This document shows positions 60,737-64,000 of a stretch of DNA of 64,000 nucleotides, one piece after another (the first letter of the stretch is position 1; each line of letters starts with the position of its first letter). A model generated the notes under the pieces. That model was not told where the DNA came from. It was given only the letters and a program-made list of their open reading frames with translations, and did no database searches. Position numbers and translations under genes: made by a program. This stretch comes from Streptomyces sp. NBC_00102 (GTDB lineage Bacteria; Actinomycetota; Actinomycetes; Streptomycetales; Streptomycetaceae): assembly GCF_026343115.1 (NCBI RefSeq), contig NZ_JAPEMC010000001.1:2046001-2110000 (forward strand), given 5' to 3'.

Positions 60737-61996
60737 ATGGCAACGATCAGGGAGCGGGTCCGCAAGGACGGTACGGCGAGTTTCCAGGTCCGCTGGCTCC
60801 AGGGAGGGCGCGGCGGCACCTGGGAGGCCGAGAGGTTCGAGGACCCCGAGCAGGCGGACACGTTCAGGAAGCTCGTCGACGCCCACAAGCAGCAGTGGCC
60901 CTACGGGTGGGTTCCCGGCCAGGGCTTCGTCGAGCCCGAGCAGGACCCCGACGACGTGCCCCTGACCGACTGGGCCCGGCGCTACGTCGACCGGCTCACC
61001 GGTATCGACCCGCGGACCCGGGACGACTACCGGCGCGAGGTGGACCGGCACATCTCCCTCATGGTGCACACCACCCGATCGGGACTGGTGATGCCGGCCA
61101 CGATCGGGAACATCACCGCTGACGACGTCCAGGACTGGGTTCGGCTTCAGGAAGCGGGCCAGCCGGACGCGAAGCCAGGGCAGTGGGTCCGTCGACCGGC
61201 CTCGCCGAAGTCCACAGCCAATCGACACGGCCTGCTGTGGTGCATCGTGCAGGCGGCGATCGATGCCGATCCCCCACTGCGCACCAAGAACTGCTGCGCG
61301 AACACCCGCCTTCCTCGTGTCGACTACGGGACGTCCGAGGAGATGGTCTTCCTGGAGCAGGAGGAGTACCAACTCCTCCGCAAGCACCTCACCGACCCTG
61401 CGGCGCGAGACCTCGCCGACTGGCTGATCGGTACCGGCATGCGGTGGGGCGAGGCTACGGCTCTCCAGGTACAAGATCTTCGGCTGGGCGGCCCCAGGCC
61501 GACAGTCAACGTCCAGAGGGCCTGGAAGAGGTCGCCCAGGGGCGCGCAGACCTCGTTCTTCCTCGGGCCCCCGAAGACGAGGAAAGCGCGCCGTCTGGTC
61601 GCCCTCGCCCCGACGCAGGTGGACCTTGCCCGGAGGCTGAAGCAGGGGATGCCACCGGAGGCGTTCCTCTTCCGCACGCCGACGGGCAAGGCATGGAGGC
61701 ATTCCAACTTCTACAACCGGAAATGGATACCCGCCGTCGCTGCCGCGATGGAGACCGGCCTCCCCCGCCGGCCTCGGATCCACGACCTGCGGCACAGCCA
61801 CGTCGCCTGGCTGGTGGCCGCGAACATCCCTCTGCCGGCGATCCAGGCCCGGCTGGGCCACGAGTCGATCCAGACCACGATCGACCGCTACGGTCACCTG
61901 GCCCGGTCGCTCGACTCGGACATCAGTGCCGCCGTGCAGGCAGCCATGGGAAGCCGCCCGCCGTCTGATCACGGCCTGCGGTTGGTCAGCGCTTGA
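60737..61996 (+). CDS. Tyrosine recombinase (phage-type site-specific integrase)
   Basis: 419 residues from ATG 60737; the frame opens to 60626 but that part would read through the tRNA terminator. The N-terminal arm-binding region (MATIRERVRKDGTASFQVRW) resembles the AP2-like three-strand domain. The SAM-like core-binding part is about 70-180. The catalytic residues are Arg236 (GTGMRWGEATAL), HDLRHSH (349-355, with Arg352), His375 (LGHESIQTT) and the nucleophile Tyr385 (DRYGHLA). It should integrate and excise the element at the adjacent tRNA-His. No excisionase is recognised in the visible part. Confidence 0.93.
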   Translation: MATIRERVRKDGTASFQVRWLQGGRGGTWEAERFEDPEQADTFRKLVDAHKQQWPYGWVPGQGFVEPEQDPDDVPLTDWARRYVDRLTGIDPRTRDDYRREVDRHISLMVHTTRSGLVMPATIGNITADDVQDWVRLQEAGQPDAKPGQWVRRPASPKSTANRHGLLWCIVQAAIDADPPLRTKNCCANTRLPRVDYGTSEEMVFLEQEEYQLLRKHLTDPAARDLADWLIGTGMRWGEATALQVQDLRLGGPRPTVNVQRAWKRSPRGAQTSFFLGPPKTRKARRLVALAPTQVDLARRLKQGMPPEAFLFRTPTGKAWRHSNFYNRKWIPAVAAAMETGLPRRPRIHDLRHSHVAWLVAANIPLPAIQARLGHESIQTTIDRYGHLARSLDSDISAAVQAAMGSRPPSDHGLRLVSA

Positions 61997-62054
61997 GCCA
62001 CATCCCGTAGCCCGACGTGCGGCCTACGCACCGCGAGACCGTGCGTCGGACCGG

Positions 62055-64000
62055 TCAGGATGCGTCGTCGCTGCTCTCCTCTGCTGCCTCGGTTTCGAAG
62101 CTGACACCGCGGTACTCCGGGTGGTTGCGGTCGACCGCGCCTGCGACGTGGAGGGGGACTGGATGGCGAGTACGGGCGTCCCAGGCGAGGGACTGGTGAC
62201 AGAGTGCGGCAGCTAGCGCAGCCAGGTCCTGTGGTTGGTGGCCGTCCGGCCGAGGCACGGTGATCTGGGTCGCCGTAAAGCTGTGCCAGTCCTTACGGAG
62301 CAAAGCCTTTTGAAGCTCTTGGGGGATGGTGAATCGGGTACATGTGCTGCCGTTGGTACTGGTCTGGCCAAAACCGTCGTAGGTGCGTGACTTCTGGGCG
62401 AGATACCAACTGGTGACCTCAGTGCCTGCCGTGGTGCGCTCATACAGCCAGTCGTCGGGTGCGGCGGGGCGCTCTGGATCACGGCGCCGGGCGTTGGAGC
62501 GATCGACTGGGGTGGGAACCTCGCCGTACGACGTGTTGATGCTGACGACGGCGATCGGGCGGCCGTCGTCGTCAAGGCCGTCTCCTGGGAGAGGGCCGTT
62601 GCCGAGCTGGGCGTGTTGCAACCCAGACCAGATGGTCCGGCAGGCTTCGGTATCCACGAAGATGACGAGCGGGGTCTGAGCGGGCAGGATGCGCAGCGCC
62701 GCCTTGACATGCTCGCGGACCAGCCCTGCGCCCTCCTTATGGCGGGCGTGTCCTTCCATACCGATCGGTCCAGCACCGAAGGCGGACTCCCCTTGCGGAA
62801 GAGGCTGCCAGGAGTGTGTATGGCGGTTGTACATCTCCATGCGCCAGGGCTGCTGCGGATCCGGGTGTGTGTGAAGGGCGGTGAGAACTTCGACCATCTG
62901 GGTCTTGTTGGCAGCTCCGAATGCCTTGGTACTGACACGCTGTTGGCGCAGGTGCAGGCCGACAAGGATCATGGGACGGTCCAGGGGGACGCCGTGGGCG
63001 AGGCGTCCATCGACCGCTCCGAGACGCAGGAACAGATCGCGAAGTCCGTTGATAGCCGGGTAGTCCACCCGCGGACGGGTTCGCTTGGGCTTTGCGCCGT
63101 CCGCGTTGTCCTCAATGGCCGTTTCACCGTTGGCGTTTTCGGCCTGCGCCAAGAGTTCGAGTTCGACTTCCAGCGCCTGGGGGTCCAGGGCCTGCGTTGC
63201 CTCGGCCGCATCTTCCAGCTTGGGGGGCTTGGGCCGAGGGAGCTGGGCGATGAACTGGGAGACCATGCCACGCCGGTGAAAGTGCCTGCGAAGGTCGCGT
63301 TTCGGGTCGTAGCGGTCCGGGGTCTGGCCTCGGCGAGGGGTGCGCTTCCTTGGATTCCAGATCGTCTCGACCCAAACGCCGGTGAGGGCGGTGCCGTCCA
63401 GGTCAGAGAGGAAGGCGAGTTCCACGTCCCAGTCGACGGGAGTGGGAGAGACCAGCGCTGGCATACGATGGAGGCGGACGAACAGTCGTTCGGTGAGTTG
63501 GTGATCGTGGTTGTCGTCCCAGTCCGCTGCCTGCGCCGGTTCTTCGAGGTAGGGGGTCAGGGCGGTGATCATACGTTCGCGGGTGTACTCGTCGTCGTAG
63601 AGGGCGAGTACGCGGACCTGATCGTGACCTGTCCCACTCAGTGCCTGGTCGAGGTCCTCCCGTACGACCGGCCCCTCCGTGGTGCGCGTTACCTCGACAT
63701 CGGTGCGCTCATACGCGACCTGTTCAACGCCGAGCTTGGCGGCTGCCTTCTTGATGTGGTTGGCGAGGTAGAGGTTGAAGCGGGTTCCGGTGCCCTTGCC
63801 GAGCGGATGCTCGGTCGGGCCGGGGACCAGAGCGCGCACCGGGCCTTCCATGGTGGCCAGCGTCTCGTTGGTGCCGAGGTCGATGGCCTCAAGCTTGCAT
63901 GCCTCCACAACCTGTGCGGCGAAGTTTCGCGTGTAGGGCTCCCAGCCCTCATCAGTGCGGCGGTGGCCGACGGGCAGGCGCAGCACGGTGTCCTTGCCGC
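62055..64000 (-). CDS. pPIWI_RE-type (PIWI/RNase H-like) protein, N-terminus beyond the window
   Basis: The minus-strand frame is still open at base 64000, so about 648 C-terminal residues are seen and the start lies outside. The distal part has the features I associate with the RNaseH/PIWI domain of the prokaryotic pPIWI_RE family: GLRDLFLRLGAVD, the strand PLVIFVDTEACRTIWSGLQ (near 62655), WLYERTTAGTEVTSWYLAQ, and near the end DARTRHPVPLHVAGAVDRNHPEYR, like the TPxPLHxA block of that family. The middle is acidic and low in complexity (about 63100-63200). Family members are about 900-1000 residues, are found with a helicase and a REase-like gene, and are proposed to target invading nucleic acid. 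Identification is by eye. Confidence 0.65.
   Translation of the reverse strand, partial: GKDTVLRLPVGHRRTDEGWEPYTRNFAAQVVEACKLEAIDLGTNETLATMEGPVRALVPGPTEHPLGKGTGTRFNLYLANHIKKAAAKLGVEQVAYERTDVEVTRTTEGPVVREDLDQALSGTGHDQVRVLALYDDEYTRERMITALTPYLEEPAQAADWDDNHDHQLTERLFVRLHRMPALVSPTPVDWDVELAFLSDLDGTALTGVWVETIWNPRKRTPRRGQTPDRYDPKRDLRRHFHRRGMVSQFIAQLPRPKPPKLEDAAEATQALDPQALEVELELLAQAENANGETAIEDNADGAKPKRTRPRVDYPAINGLRDLFLRLGAVDGRLAHGVPLDRPMILVGLHLRQQRVSTKAFGAANKTQMVEVLTALHTHPDPQQPWRMEMYNRHTHSWQPLPQGESAFGAGPIGMEGHARHKEGAGLVREHVKAALRILPAQTPLVIFVDTEACRTIWSGLQHAQLGNGPLPGDGLDDDGRPIAVVSINTSYGEVPTPVDRSNARRRDPERPAAPDDWLYERTTAGTEVTSWYLAQKSRTYDGFGQTSTNGSTCTRFTIPQELQKALLRKDWHSFTATQITVPRPDGHQPQDLAALAAALCHQSLAWDARTRHPVPLHVAGAVDRNHPEYRGVSFETEAAEESSDDAS

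Larger units (their letters stand above)
60600..64000. mobile_element. Left end of an integrative element at tRNA-His (continues past the window)
   Basis: It contains an integrase and a PIWI-like defence-type gene, and its base composition appears less GC-biased than the core genes on its left. It is bounded on the left by the tRNA; the right boundary is unseen. It might be an AICE, prophage remnant or genomic island; no replication or transfer gene is visible in this part. Confidence 0.6.

Noticed and set aside
61997..62054. A small excisionase between integrase and the PIWI-like gene
   Set aside because: Only 58 bp separate them.

Overview
The window is chromosomal DNA of a Streptomyces-type actinomycete. 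The coding DNA is very GC-rich with GTG and occasional TTG starts, secreted proteins carry Tat-like or lipoprotein signals, XRE/DUF397 and PucR families are present, and near the right end lies the adpA-ornA pair, with the rare TTA (bldA-dependent) leucine codon typical of adpA. Assignments come from reading the sequence and from family knowledge; no database search was possible.

Layout. 1-13 kb looks accessory: a truncated ricin-type lectin, a YVTN/DUF11/RTX surface protein, a small lipoprotein, a divergent XRE + DUF397 regulatory locus, a multicopper oxidase, then a conflict-type cluster on the minus strand: a DUF4157 protein with a toxin-like C-terminus, an ankyrin/HEAT protein and a DUF4240 protein downstream of it, and upstream of it a Septu-like HNH nuclease + ATPase pair. 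13-18.5 kb is a LacI-controlled sugar catabolism cluster (two TIM-barrel isomerases, a DUF993 protein, a Gfo/Idh/MocA dehydrogenase) with matching operator-like sites in front of both arms. 18.5-28 kb holds an EamA transporter with a LysR regulator, a Tat-exported GH3 glycosidase, an S37 peptidase and a fused double ABC exporter. At 28.5 kb there is an orphan 121-residue protein resembling the C-terminus of type I-C Cas8c/Csd1. 28.9-35.3 kb is a ureohydrolase (agmatinase-like) / ThDP enzyme / sodium symporter cluster next to a PucR regulator. 35.7-38.4 kb is a secreted amidase with three near-identical 125-residue repeats.

39-54 kb is metabolic: acyl-CoA dehydrogenase, TesB thioesterase, CDF transporter, MerR with a quinone-type reductase, and a TetR-controlled operon for leucine/isovalerate-type degradation (carboxyltransferase, biotin carboxylase, HMG-CoA lyase, acyl-CoA dehydrogenase) with two operator copies between TetR and the operon. 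A MarR-SDR pair shares a perfect 20-bp palindrome. 54.5-60.4 kb is conserved core: glmS, a universal stress protein, adpA, ornA.

A tRNA-His at 60.55 kb is followed within about 110 bp by a tyrosine integrase and then by a PIWI-like (pPIWI_RE) protein that runs off the window. This looks like the left end of an integrative element carrying a defence-type gene. The strongest leads are this element, the DUF4157/ankyrin toxin-immunity candidate beside the Septu-like pair, and the orphan Cas8c C-terminal protein. Many gene junctions are 1-4 bp stop/start overlaps, and most ends have strong GC hairpins. Several intergenic spacers hold minisatellites (12, 18, 33 bp).
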